This document shows positions 11,691-22,744 of a stretch of DNA of 64,000 nucleotides, in pieces (the first letter of the stretch is position 1; each line of letters starts with the position of its first letter). The notes beneath the pieces were generated by a model. It did not search any database. It was given only the letters and a program-made list of their open reading frames with translations, and was not told the origin of the DNA. A program made the translations under genes and the position numbers. Source of the DNA: Euglena gracilis (lineage: Eukaryota; Euglenida; Euglenophyceae; Euglenales); assembly GCA_039621445.1 (NCBI GenBank), contig CP154956.1, positions 62,946,257 through 63,010,256 on the forward strand, in the 5' to 3' direction.

Positions 11691-12780
11691 AATCTTTTTC
11701 TTTTTTTTCTTGCCGAACTGTGTGTTTACAGCCCCTTTTTGTTTTCCTTTAACGACACCAATGCTAGTTCGTAAAGACGTCCATTGAAAAGCCAATCTTC
11801 CCGCAAATCATGACTCTTTTTGCCTCCTTTCCTTGCACAAATAAAAAAACCATTCCCCCCCATGGCTCATTGTTTGTCCTTCTTTCCCCACATCCACTCT
11901 CATTATTTCAATGTCCAATCCCTTGTTTTTTGTCCCTCTTACTCTGCACCCTTCATCCGATAGCCCCCAGTAGATCACCCACTCCCCTCCCCAATCCTAA
12001 CTTCAAAATTCCCACTGTTTTGAACATTATCTTTGCTAGTCGTTTTTTCGTCATTACAGATTCGTCCCCACCGTTCATTCCCCCCCCCACAAACAAAAAA
12101 TCCCTTAATGTGTTATATTGTAAACCAAGTACAGGGACTCTAACTGTTACAATTGTGCACACTTTGTGGCAGAAACCAACACTTTGGCATAATTGGCGAG
12201 CCAAGTGTGGGGACTCTGCGCGATGTTGACGTGGGTCTAGTCCAGATCGGGCTCAAAAGTAACAACTGGCATGGGGGTGGCTAAGTTTTGCTGGCTGATG
12301 TGCAAAATTGGCACACCCTGGGGGGCTCCGACGTTTTCAGCACCCCTGAAGCGGTTTCCCCCGTCCACAAATAAAAATGTGTAGAACATACTCAGGGTAA
12401 CAACGTGTGTTGGGAATAAAGGAATGGTGTGTCCGCCAACCGCCCCCCTCAAATAACAAAATTCGTGTTTCGCTGCAAGTATTAAACTTTTTTTGGTCGA
12501 TTTCTTTTTTTTTTAGCATCGGGAGAAGAGCTTTGGTCAACGCGGTTGACCTCATGACATGGAAAAGATCATTGACCTGTTTTGGAGGGTGTCATGCGCC
12601 ATAGTCATTTTGACATAACTATGACCTGGACACACGAAAAGCGTGGCAAAGGGACATGCTGGGAATACGTTAATACTCCAGGTAGGAGTGGCCCAAAGGA
12701 TGGGGCATTTTACACCCCATTTCGGGTCTGCCATAGCAAACCCAGGGGGGGTAGAGCAGTGTTGAGGTGGGTGATTAAAA
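11691..12780. other. Spacer inside the inverted-repeat structure, no gene recognised
   Basis: T/C-rich sequence. The open frames (for example 139 codons at 11,810-12,229, +) are serine/proline/leucine-rich and have no recognisable domain. Confidence 0.4.
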
Positions 12781-12968
12781 ATTTAAGGGGGGGGGAAGTC
12801 GGTTCGTGGGACTACCGAAATAGAGGGGCAAGACAAAGTCGGAACCATAAACCCACTACCCGGACCAATTAGTCGGCCCCGACTAGTCGGTGACCAATTG
12901 GGTAGTCGGCCGACTAGTCGGCCGAGACTACCCACTACCCCCCCCCCCCGTCTACCGTTTGGCCCTAC

Positions 12969-13638
12969 CAATTGTCCATAACTTAATGGTGCAAAGTGAA
13001 AAGTCCATTAAGTCCAAAATACTCTAAAAAGAGGCACAAACCACCAAAATTCATGCTTGAAAAAGGCCCAAGTAGCCATTGCAAGCCAAAAGGCTAGTTT
13101 CATGCATATTTGCTTAATTATAACTATGGCATAGCCTCAAAACCACCACAAAACCATCATTTTTTCTGGAACCTCATACTATGAGATTCTGACTGTATGT
13201 AGTAGTGCCTATGACAGAACCAAAAGTTGCCTTTGTAGAATAAATAGAGAGAGCTCACAGCTCTGGCTCACCGTCACAGCAGAAAATTCAGATCGTATCT
13301 CTGCGCCCGTAGCTGGCCGATAGGCCAAATTACCCCTCATTCGAAGCTCGTGAGAAAATACGTCCAGCGATGCTATCAGATCGCAGCGATGCTGCATGGT
13401 ATTCTTATTTGCAGAGATCGTGGAACTGTGCAAAAATTTCGCGAAGCCTAATTTCTGGGCCCTCTCAGCCAGATCCTGTACCAACGTGTTCCACACAGGG
13501 AAATCAGCCTGAAAAGCTTCTATTCATTACTATACATCGTTTCTGCATGCAAACAGCCATTGGTTACCAGATGGTCTAATGACTTCTTTTCAGTTCCTTT
13601 GGCTGCATTCTGCCTGACGCCCCCCCTGTACAACACAA
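12969..13638. other. A/T-richer spacer, no gene recognised
   Basis: Unique-looking sequence between two inverted-repeat copies. A 95-codon frame on the minus strand (13,209-13,496) and a 69-codon frame on the plus strand overlap, so at most one can be real. Neither has a domain I know. Confidence 0.35.
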
Positions 13639-14643
13639 TTGAAACCGTGGCTTAGGGGCTCTGGCTTCACGCCCGAACCGGCGTTCAAGAATCACGGCAA
13701 ATTTTAGCCCTCCAAGTATGTTGCCAACATAGAAGGGATTGTGTTATTTGAGGCTCGGGTGGGGAGTTTTCTGCCCCTCGTAATGTAGAATGCTTGCATT
13801 TCTAAAGGATTTTCATGTAATCCCTGTTTCATCATTGATTTGTCCCCCTCCGGAGCCCCATCAAGGGCCCACCGACCCCACCGACCAAAGATTTCCATCT
13901 GAGGGTGTTTATGTTGGTGTAAGGCACTTATTTGGACCCATCCGGACCATTTCCGGGTGATTTGGGCCCGCCACAGACCATTTTTATGACCACCGACTAG
14001 CCACCGACTAGTTTGCATAGGATCTTCTTCATGGGGGGGGAGTCGGCGGTTTTGACCCGTTAATACATCAGAGTGGGTATTTTGCCGACCAGTCGACCGA
14101 CTACCCACTACCCCCCCCCACCCCGTCTCGTCGACTAGGTACCGACCAGGCCTAGTCGGCCGACCAACTGGGTAGTCGGCCGACAATCCACTATCCCCCC
14201 CCCCCCAGTCTACCGCTATGCGCCGCTGCCGTGGCACGCATGGCACACAGAAAGAAATCTTTCGCGGCCCGTCACAAAATTTCCGGTGCCGCGGCGCACG
14301 TGACGCAGAAAAAAAATTCCGCGGCGCACTGTGTGAAAGTCTGCTCTGAACCCCCTTGAAGTGGTTGATCCAGGTCAAAGATCCTGCCCAAACGCCGGGT
14401 TTTGGAGAGAACCAGTGTCCGTGACCCATTTCTCACAGACGGAATCGGCATCTGAAAACCCCTTGGGGGGGAATGCCGGTTCTGTCGTGAACCCAGCCCC
14501 CAAAACACCGGCATAAACAAAATCAAAGAAATTGCAGGAACATCAAATGAAGCACAGTAACCCCCCCCCCACTTATAACCCCCCCCTCGGGCCGACCAAC
14601 CAAACCGGGACTTCAAAACCGTGTATTGGGGCTCTGGCTTCAC

Positions 14644-14722
14644 GCCCGAACCGGCGTTCTGGACGCCGGTTCGGCGCAGAAATTTCTGCGCCGAACCGGC
14701 GTTCCAGAACGCTGGTTCGGGC
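14644..14722. repeat. 79-base near-perfect palindrome
   Basis: The arms meet at AGAAATTTCT near 14,683. They carry GCCCGAACCGGCGTTCTGG and GCCGGTTCGGCGC, and differ by one mismatch and one indel. The building block GAACGCCGGTTC is the one used in the element ends and in the next palindrome. Confidence 0.85.
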
Positions 14723-14809
14723 GGGAAGCCGGCGTCCAGGGGACCCAAAATAAAAAGTGCCAAAAAGTGTCAAAAATGGTTTGTAGATATGTGGTAATGA
14801 TACCTGAGT

Positions 14810-15500
14810 AGTTTTGGGGGGGTATTTTGCCAGAAATTGGGGTATTTTGTGCAACAATTTCCATTTGGCCAAATTTGGGGAATTTCTGAAGGTAGGATAC
14901 CATACAGCACGGCTGAAATCTAAGGCCATCTGCAGCTCGAGAAGAGCTTTCGATCAAGGGGCATCATGGCAGGTGAACAGTGGATTTTGGAATTTGCGAA
15001 AAGGTTCGCAAAATGCGATCGCCGATTTTCTACACACAAATTGTGGCTGAGCCCAGATTTCACAGATGCCTTATGGAAAACGTGTCATTGCCACAAATGC
15101 CCTCATGGAAAACGTGTTCATGACCACGAATTTCAGGGCAGGCATTTGGCGGGCTGAACACGCTTTTAGAGCCCTGTGCAGTGTGGCTGAGTTCTGAGGG
15201 CACCAAGCGAAAGGTGTTGGGGAGAGCTTTCAATTGATATGCTTTATGGCACCTGAGGTGTGAGATTTCACCAATTGAGATGTCAAATTTTGGCACACAC
15301 GATCGCTGAAAATAAGCGCTGTGTGCATTGTGGGTGAATCCTGTGGCCATCTATCAAAAGCCCTTGAGAAGAGCTTTCAATTGATGGGTAACATGGCATC
15401 AGACGTGTGAGAACTTCAATCGGCCGATCGACATGGCCATGCGTCCAAAGGAGGTCCAAAATGCTCAAAAAATGTTCAAAAATGGGTATTTAGGGCGAAA
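14810..15500. other. Spacer between palindromes, no gene recognised
   Basis: Recurring GAGAAGAGCTTTCAATTGAT-like and GGAAAACGTGTTCATGCC-like words (about 14,938, 15,074, 15,106, 15,224 and 15,372) point to an old, diverged tandem repeat of about 150 bases. I see no coding signal. Confidence 0.4.
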
Positions 15501-15565
15501 TTGGCTGTGATTCCTTAAACGCCGGTTCGGGCGTGAAGCCAGAGCCCCTAATCCACGGTTTCAAC

Positions 15566-15689
15566 AACTGTGTCCAGAACGCCGGTTCGGACCACGGAAC
15601 TGTGTACCAGAACGCCGGTTCGGGCTGCCGCCCGAACCGGCGTTCCGGAACACAGTTCCGTGGTTCGAACCGGTGTTCTGGACACAGTT
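15566..15689. repeat. 124-base palindrome with a 4-base centre
   Basis: The arms of about 60 bases are nearly identical in inverted orientation and are separated only by TGCC at 15,626-15,629. The innermost 16-base arms are perfect (GAACGCCGGTTCGGGC and its reverse complement). Outer landmarks AACTGTGTCCAG and CTGGACACAGTT mark the two ends. Such a structure could extrude as a cruciform. Confidence 0.9.
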
Positions 15690-17000
15690 TTCGTATCAAA
15701 CCGCCCCCCCCCCCCCGGAGAAGAAAATGAAAGCTGCCGGGGACGATTTTTTTCGGCCGCAAACCACCCTAAAACTAATTTTTGGCACTTTTTTTTTATT
15801 TCTATTATCATCAAAAATGCCATTTTTGACCAAATTTGCCAAAAATTGCCAATTTGAGGGGGGTTTCGGGGTCATTTTTGGGGTTCGGATTTTCACCAAC
15901 AATTCCGGGACTGTAAAAGCCCCCCCCCCCCAACTTATAACCCTCCCCCCCCCTTCGGCCGACCAACCAAACCGGATCCTACTAGCCCCAGGGGGTTTAT
16001 GAGTGGGGGGGTTACACCACATCTGACCATGCGTTGATTCTCCCGTAACTCCCTGCCTTGACTGAGAAATGCCCAACCTTAAGCCTAAAGCGAACAAAAA
16101 AAAAAAAAAAAATCTACCTGGCACTTTTTTGAGTGGGGCGGGGCATGGGGGGGCACGCTGAACACCTGAAGCTGCTGCTTTGCTTCGAAATGGTTCTCAG
16201 GATGTGACTGGGACAGGGTTGACAGATTGGACTGCAGCAAGGAGCTGGATCGCGCATTTGCAGGTAAAGCACCATGCACAACATCAATGCCTTTCAAGTG
16301 GGGTGAACATTGGGCTGGAAACATTGCAAAAAACCCCATTGACAAAAAATTGACTTGCTGCAGACCCCCTGCGCACCCCCCCCTCTTCAGCAAGCCAACT
16401 CCCCTTGGCCAGCCACGGCCCAAAATGAGTGCATTTTGACTCAAATAACTGCATTTTGCGACACAATCTCATTGTTTTGGGTTTGGGGTTTTTGGTTTTG
16501 GCCGACTTGGGCTAAAAAAGGCCAACTCTGTTTGGCGATGTGGGTCGGTATGGTGTGGTGAGGGGTCTGGCCAACGGGGGGGGGGAGGTTAATGGCGTGG
16601 TGAAAACCTATTCTTCAAATGCCGTATCACTGTTGACCCTGTGTGGGTTAATTTCTGATTTCACTGAATGCAGCACGAGAGGTCTTGTTGGCAATGATCC
16701 TCTTCAGGGTTTCATCCTCCAGGACTTCAGAATTTCAAGGCTTATTTCTTCACGAAGACTCGAAAAGGGAAAGCCGCCTTGATTTTTACCTCGCCTTGAG
16801 GCCAGGGTGTCAAATGGGTTCTGTTCCATTGGTCGGTCCATCAAAAACGACACCCTTTCCCCCCATGCTTCCCGGTGTCTGACAGAGATCAGGACCCCCT
16901 CCACCCCCTGTGGTGAAGTTCATCGTTTAAAACCTTTTTTCTGGCCCCGACGCCTGTCTTGAATTTCTGCTGACTTAAATGGAATTCGGGCTGAATTTGT
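15690..17000. other. Spacer, no gene recognised
   Basis: Contains C-runs near 15,705, 15,920 and 15,945, an A-run near 16,098 and a G-run near 16,578. Frames on both strands are short and unrecognised. Confidence 0.4.
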
Positions 17001-17008
17001 TCAAGTAA

Positions 17009-17830
17009 GTTGATTCCCATTCAGGCGCCCGTTTAAGTCAGTCAATTTCCATTCAGGCGTTTAAGTCAGTTGATTTCCATTCAGGGGCCCGTTTAGGTCA
17101 GTCAATTTTCATTCCATTGAAATCTGCTGCTTCGGTGAAATTTTGGACGTTTTGGATTTCCATCTTTTTTCGACAGTTTTGGTCCTATGGAGTTCTGGAA
17201 GTGTTTGGGACCAGACAAGGGCTAAATTTTGCGGTCAGATGATCACAATTGGCTGAACTTAGGATGTCCCGTTTCATTTTCTGGAACAATTTGGCCAGAT
17301 ACAGTTGTCATCGCTATCGCTGGTCGTCTGATTAGAGAAGCTTTCAATTGAGGGGTCATGTGGCAACTATTAAACCTATTTTCTGGGCCAGACACGTGTA
17401 TCGAAGGTCGATTTTTTTAAACCTATTTTGTCTGGGCCCGCACGCCTGTCTTGATTTTCATTCGACCGAACCGCCTGTCGGCACGCCGTGGCGAGGGGTC
17501 CGGCTAGGGGGGGGGGGAGGAGGTTTTTTTGGCGTGGGGAGGGGGGGTTTTTGGCGTGGCGAGGGGGTCCCGGAGGGGGGAGGGGTGCGCGGGGGTTTGC
17601 CAAGAAAATTTTATTTGGCGGGCCTGACATGGCGTGGCGAGGGGGTCTGAAAAGGGGGGGAGGGGGGGTAAAATGGCGTGCGAGGGGGTCGGTGAGGGGG
17701 GGGGTGTGCTGACCCCCCTGGACAGAAATATTGCCAAAAAAAAAGTGGTTTTTGGCCCACTAACGGGCGCCTGAATGGAAATTGACTGACCTAAACGGGC
17801 GCCTGAATGGAAATCGACTGGAAATTGACC
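17009..17830. repeat. CATTCAGGCGCCCGTTTA repeats in inverted orientation around a G-rich core
   Basis: Three direct copies of a unit of about 42 bases (TCCATTCAGG then CCCGTTTAAGTCAGT) lie at 17,009-17,115. Two copies in reverse complement lie at about 17,757-17,825. The core (17,490-17,720) contains repeated GGCGTGGCGAGGGGGTC-like words with G-runs. This may be an inverted-repeat element; no target duplication was found. Confidence 0.6.
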
Positions 17831-17932
17831 AACCCTGCTGAATCTTTTAGTGTCATTATGCTGACATTTAACGAATTCTGCATAGCAGATGGATACGATC
17901 CCGATCGTCCAAATTCATCTTAAATACCATCC

Positions 17933-18271
17933 CCCATTATGTACCCCCCCCATTATGTACCCCCTGGGGGGGAGGTACATAATGGGGGGTGATGGTAGCT
18001 CACTGTCATAACACTTTTCCTAAAGAATTTCCCAAAAAATGCTCAAAAATCGACGTTTTTGGGACGTTTTCAAAAAGTGATATTTGGCAAATGTGCTGAA
18101 AATTGACCATTTATTGCAAACATCCAAAAAGTTGCCAAAAATGACCCCTTTTGGGCTGTTCGGTCGGGTCTGGGAATGGGACCTGGGTACCCCCCCCCAT
18201 TGTGTACCTCCCCCCCATTCCCCCCCAATTTCGGCCTCCCGGGGGGAGGTACATAATGGGGGGGGGGGATG
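17933..18271. repeat. Two C-run/G-run hairpins with CATTATGTACC ends
   Basis: The first hairpin (about 17,933-17,985) pairs CCATTATGTACCCCC with GGAGGTACATAATGG. The second (about 18,189-18,271) pairs CCATTGTGTACCTCCCCC with GGGGAGGTACATAATGG. The sequence between them is A/T-rich. The design matches the hairpins at 8,605-8,684 and 23,826-24,037, but with different end words. Confidence 0.75.
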
Positions 18272-19970
18272 GTAAATAAAGTCAGGAATTTCAGTTTCAT
18301 TGGTCAAGAATTTGGGCAAATCTAAATATTGCCAAAAATGCTCGCTTCGCTCACATGGCCCGGCGCCCCTGCTGAATCTGTTAGTGCCGGTCGATTTTTG
18401 TATAGAAACCTCACCAGGGGGTCTTGGACCCCTCTCTCTAACCCAACGGTGAACTTTACTGGTGAAGTTCACCACCAAGCAAGGGGGGGCTCGGGAAACA
18501 TTGGAGTAAAAAGGGGGTACCCCATTTCTGTATGGCCAGATCAAAAAAAAAAGCCCAAAACGGGCTGTTTTGAACGATTTGCAGCCACGTCAAAAGCTGG
18601 CCTTTTTGGACCCATGGGGGGCATGGTGGGCTAGGCAGTCAAGTTCAGGTCCCCAAACCCCTCCCCTGTCTGGCTGAGTTCGGACCGCGACAGTGGGTCC
18701 CGCGGGACCCCCCCCCCCCCGGTGTGAAGCCCTGCCTTTGCACTGATGCGTGTTGAACTGGCTGTCTTGTAATTGCTTCTGAGATAAGAAAAAATATTTG
18801 TGTGGTGCTCCTCTGTGGGGACATACATACAGTTGATGATGGACAGTCTTGTCAGTGGTATTTACCAAAATCACAGCAGCAAGCAAAGCAAAAATCAATG
18901 TGCAGCAAAAGATTGGCTTCAGCGAAGCGGTCATCCTCCCTTCTTGACGATAGGGAGAGTTAGTTGCAATGTGCAACCTCTCCATTGAGAAGGAGGAACC
19001 TGCAAGGCAACAGACAAAGAGCACATTGACTTCCTGGGAGCGATGACGAAAAATTTCATCCTCTGGGAGTCAGGGTTGCCACAAGCCAAGCAGGAGTGGT
19101 TGAGTCCCCGCCTCTAAGAGGATGGTCAAGGGTGGTCATTGTGGCATGGGTCTGCACTGGGCTCATCGAACTCAAAAGAGAGTCCAAATGGGAATTAATA
19201 CGTAAGCACAATGGGGGGGCTCTGTTCGGGAGCTGTGACCAAGCCTGGTGAAACTCGTTTTACCCCTTTGGGTCGTTTGGTGAACTCCCTCATTTTACCT
19301 CTTCTGCCATACCTCTTCCCTTCCTCCATCCCGCCACGGCTCAGAATGGGCTCAAGCACGGCACGGCGTGGTTTTTTTTTTTTGAGGGGCCATAGCCGGC
19401 TTGTGGGCTCGCGCGTGCTCTCTCCGTCTCGCTTTATGGAGTCCAGGGCGGGCGGGCTACCCTTTGTGTGTGGCTTTTACCGGCTCCACTCCCCTCCTTC
19501 GCCTTTTTGGCGGATGTCTTTGGCCTGGCGTGTGGGCATTTTTTTTTTTGGCAGCGTGGGTCATTTCTAGGGCCGCGGTAAATTCCGCGCAGATGCGTCA
19601 TTTCTGAGACCCAAAAAGCCTCAACAGTCACACATGTACATCCCAATCTTGACATACGTATTTCCAAAAACTGAAAACCACGGGCTACTGTTAAGATGCT
19701 CCTGTCCGCCCTCATAACGTTCAAGATGAATATTTTTGGTACTCCCCTCCTGGCTCATCATTGTTATTGCTGTCCTTTTGTGTTGCTTGGAAGCTGGCAG
19801 GGGGTGGGGTTTCAGTTGATTTGTCTCTCTAATCGCTGTCAACAGGTATTCTTGCTCTTCTGTTTGGATGATTTGGCTCAAGGCTTTCGGATTGAGTGGA
19901 AACCGTTTTCTTCAATTTTGAAAAAAATTTGGACTCAAATTTCACCCCAAAAGTTGGGCACCGAGCCCAC
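18272..19970. other. Spacer, no gene recognised
   Basis: Several frames of 60-145 codons occur on both strands, for example 18,590-19,024 (minus) and 19,211-19,570 (plus). None shows a domain I recognise, and they overlap frames on the opposite strand. Confidence 0.35.
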
Positions 19971-19974
19971 CACC

Positions 19975-20271
19975 AGGCTTGTGCTTAGTCGGGTGCCTAC
20001 CCCACGGGGGGGGGGTGCTAGGGGCAGGCACCCCATAGCACCCGATCCGACCCCCCCCCCCCGGGGGGTAGGGTTTTGGGGGTGCCTGCCCCCAGCAGGC
20101 ACCCCCCTCCGACCCCGGCGCCGAAGGCGCAGGGGGCCCGGAAAAGGCCATTTTCAATGAAAATTTTCTGGGTCCCCCCCGGTCCCCTATCCCCCCCGGG
20201 GGGGGGGTGTGCCTGCTAGGGGCAGGCACCCTATAGCACCCACCTCCCCCCCGGTTGGTAAGCACAAGCAT
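19975..20271. mobile_element. Short inverted-repeat element, GGCTTGTGCTTA ends, copy 1
   Basis: The left end AGGCTTGTGCTTA pairs with TAAGCACAAGC at the right end. Inside lie GGGGGTGCCTGCCC/AGCAGGCACCCCC hairpins, the word CATAGCACCC, and a GGAAAAGGCCATTTTCAATG block. The same block and ends occur at 62,040-62,726, and a diverged copy without clean ends lies at 31,385-31,666. No coding capacity. Confidence 0.65.
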
Positions 20272-22320
20272 GCCCACCACCTCCCCAGGTTAAGGGGGGG
20301 GTCAACTCTCTTAAAAGGGGGGATCAGGGGGTGAGGGGCACCTCCAGGGATTTGGCAAGGAAAATTTTTTGTCACCACCTAAAAATTCAACGTCTCAGAA
20401 ACAAACTTTTTGTCTAAATTTCGAAAATTTAATGATTTCCAGCCAATTCACATTTTCAATGGACGAAAACCTGTTACCGAACCAATCCTGGGATCCCAGC
20501 CCCCGCATTGCCTGGCCTCCTGGGGTGCCTGTGTGAGTTGGTAAATGCTTTGTGTGGGACACCTATTCATGGAACAACTGCGCCTCACCACTTCAGTTGA
20601 TTTATTAATTTATGGCCAGGGTATTTCCCCTTAAGCCAGACCTGTCAAAACCAAGAGAGGGAACGCAACAGCTAGACAAGCACACGCCCCATCTTGCTGC
20701 CCTTTGGGCAGCAATGATTTAAAATTTTAACACTTTAGCCTACCCCCCCCCCCCTAAAAATGGTCGCCCTCCGGGCACTGTGGGACCCCAAAATGGCCGC
20801 TCTGGGGACACTTTGGGGGGGGGGTCATGTTTTCCCTTCGGCGCAGGAAAATGGCCACTTTGAGGGGGTAACCCAAAATTTGCCAAAGTTTTTGGCCACT
20901 TGGGGGGGGAACACTTTGAGGGGGGGGGGTGGCCCGTTGATGGGGGGGGTAAGTGATCGTTGGTTTATTTGGGGGGGGGGGTTCTGGGGCTGGAAAAAGG
21001 CCGCTGGCGAGAAAAAGGCAGCCAGCTGGCTGCCCTCCCCCCCCCCAGGGGATGGAGCCCTGTTGTCACCCTGATGAGTTTGCTCACTCTTGTTTCAGGG
21101 TCGCAGGGTCACGGGGGGGGGGGGGGCACAGGGGGGAACACTGAAAATTTGTGACCGCCCTTCAGGCAGGAAAGTGCCAATGAGAGTAGTGAACCTTTCA
21201 TTGGATGTCAATGATGGGGGGTCCGAGTGCCAAAAACAATCTGCGAACAATTGGGGTTTCCCTCCAGTTTTCGCTAGAGGTTGGCGGTTTGGGTTTGGGT
21301 ATGGGTATGGGTTTGGTTTGAGTTTTTGCTTTGCTTTGGGTTTGGTGTATCAAAGGTCTTTCTTTTTTTCATTCATTTCAAAATTGTTGCGAACAAAAAA
21401 TATGTGATGACTCCCTTCCCGGGTTCCAAGAAATCCAGGGACCTACCACAACCTTTGGGAGGATGGGGTTGGTCATCCCCTGGTTGCTCTTCAGACATCC
21501 ACCTGCTCTTGTTTCAGAAGGTTTATTCGCTGTCAACTTCATTCCTGGCGGTTTTGGAGATGGTGCTGCCCAGATGATTTTTTTTGTGGTGGTTGGACCT
21601 GGTCAAAATGATGGAGAATGGAGTCCGTCTTGAATGCTTGACCAGAGAGACAAGCACACGGTGATTGCAAAATGGTGCTTTCCCCCTCCTTGTTGTTTTG
21701 GGAATGCATGTTTCTGTGGACCTGTGAACCCCAAACCAATCCACCTGTCAAAGACCTCAAATCGAGGTCTTATTTTTCGGGGGTGCGGCACAAATACAGA
21801 ACTACAGCATCATTCTCAGGTTACTTTTGCCCTTCCTGGCAAAAGAAAGCCTTTTCAAAATTGAGATTTCTCATTTATTTTTTGCCCTCAAACATTCCAA
21901 GGCAACTCTCATCAAACGGTGTGATTTTTTTGGAAAGTTTTTCACTGTCTTGAATTTTGGGTGATCCTTTTTGTTGTATTTTTTTTTGCTTCTTCAGTAC
22001 GTGAGGGGGGGGGCTGGAGGTAGGGGGCTTCCCCAACCCTCAGACCCAACTCTTGATTCAAAAAGATGTGTTCATTAAGTTTCTTTAATTTTTTTTGTGG
22101 AAACAGGCAACTGGAAAAAAATCCCAATCAACTCTTGTCATTGGAATCCATCCCGCACACATGCCCCCCCCCCCGAGACATTGGCACTGGATTTGTGGGT
22201 CAAATTTTGATTTCTGGTGCCTTTGGTCAAAATTTTATTTGACGTCTTCAGCACCCCTCAAATTGTTGATCAGAAATAAGCCACAAAAGGGGGTGGCGTG
22301 AGCAGAAAGGGGAGGAGGCA
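20272..22320. other. Spacer, no gene recognised
   Basis: Contains G-runs near 20,815, 20,905, 20,970 and 21,115, and a GGTTTGGGTATGG-type simple repeat near 21,285-21,350. Frames of up to about 105 codons are glycine- or tryptophan-rich and overlap in several registers, as expected from G-runs. Confidence 0.4.
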
Positions 22321-22359
22321 TGGTGTGTCCTTTGCAGTTTTGCACGCAGCTTACATCAG

Positions 22360-22406
22360 GTAAGCCCCAACACCAGAGCTTATCAACCTTCCTGGTCCCC
22401 TCACAG
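22360..22406 (+). other. 47-nt intron in the 5' leader of the KH/RS gene
   Basis: A strong donor (CAG followed by GTAAGC at 22,360) and a strong acceptor (CCCCTCACAG ending at 22,406) lie just before the start codon at 22,418. Splicing leaves the leader sequence GATTGTTTTGA in front of ATG. The same acceptor could instead take a trans-spliced leader; transcript ends would decide. Confidence 0.6.
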
Positions 22407-22417
22407 GATTGTTTTGA

Positions 22418-22744
22418 ATGAAACGCCAGAGAAGCCGTTCATCTTCTCATGACCGTCACCGTTCTGCCAGCCGCTCTAGGAGCCCCAGACGCTCCCGCAG
22501 CTACTCCGGTGGACGGTCAGAAAGTCCCATGCGGCGTGTACCACACAAGGTGGATACAATCAAACTGACAGATGCAGATGCTGCATTCATCCTTGGCAAG
22601 GGCGGAAAGACAAAGGAAAAGCTTGCCAAAGTTGCTGGGGCCAGCATTGAGTTGCCCCCACGCTCTTTAATTCTAGAAATTTCTGGCACAGATGAGCAAA
22701 GACGCAAGGCAAAGAAGTATGTGCAATGCGTCATGGCACACACG
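22418..22744 (+). CDS. KH/RS gene exon 1: start, RS segment, KH module 1
   Basis: 109 codons from ATG to a clean GTGAGC donor at 22,745 (phase 0). Residues 1-40 are arginine/serine-rich. The KH module begins near VDTIKLTD and carries AFILGKGGKTKEKLAKVAGA with the GxxG loop, then EISGTDEQRRKAKKYVQ, the usual final helix. Confidence 0.85.

Larger units (their letters stand above)
10590..14226. mobile_element. Large inverted-repeat structure, probably a foldback or composite element
   Basis: The left arm (about 10,590-11,150) is repeated in reverse complement at about 13,720-14,226, with similarity over roughly 500 bases. Shared landmarks are GGCGGTAGACTGGGG at the left end against CCCAGTCTACCGC at the right end, a GGTCCGGGTGGGTCCAAATAA block, AGATGGAAATCTTTGGTC, and AACAAAATCCCTTCT against its reverse near 13,730. 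A third, partial copy in right-arm orientation lies at 12,780-12,968. The 2.6-kb centre holds a tandem array and no recognised transposase. A clear target-site duplication was not found, so the element class is open. Confidence 0.65.
13639..15564. mobile_element. 1.9-kb inverted-repeat element with about 58-bp ends
   Basis: The left end at 13,639-13,696 (TTGAAACCGTGG, then GGGGCTCTGGCTTCACGCCC and an AACCGGCGTT core) matches the reverse complement of 15,507-15,564 with only a few differences. A third copy of the same end lies inside at about 14,605-14,663. No transposase and no clear target duplication are visible. It overlaps the right arm of the previous structure, so one element may have inserted into the other. 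Confidence 0.6.
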
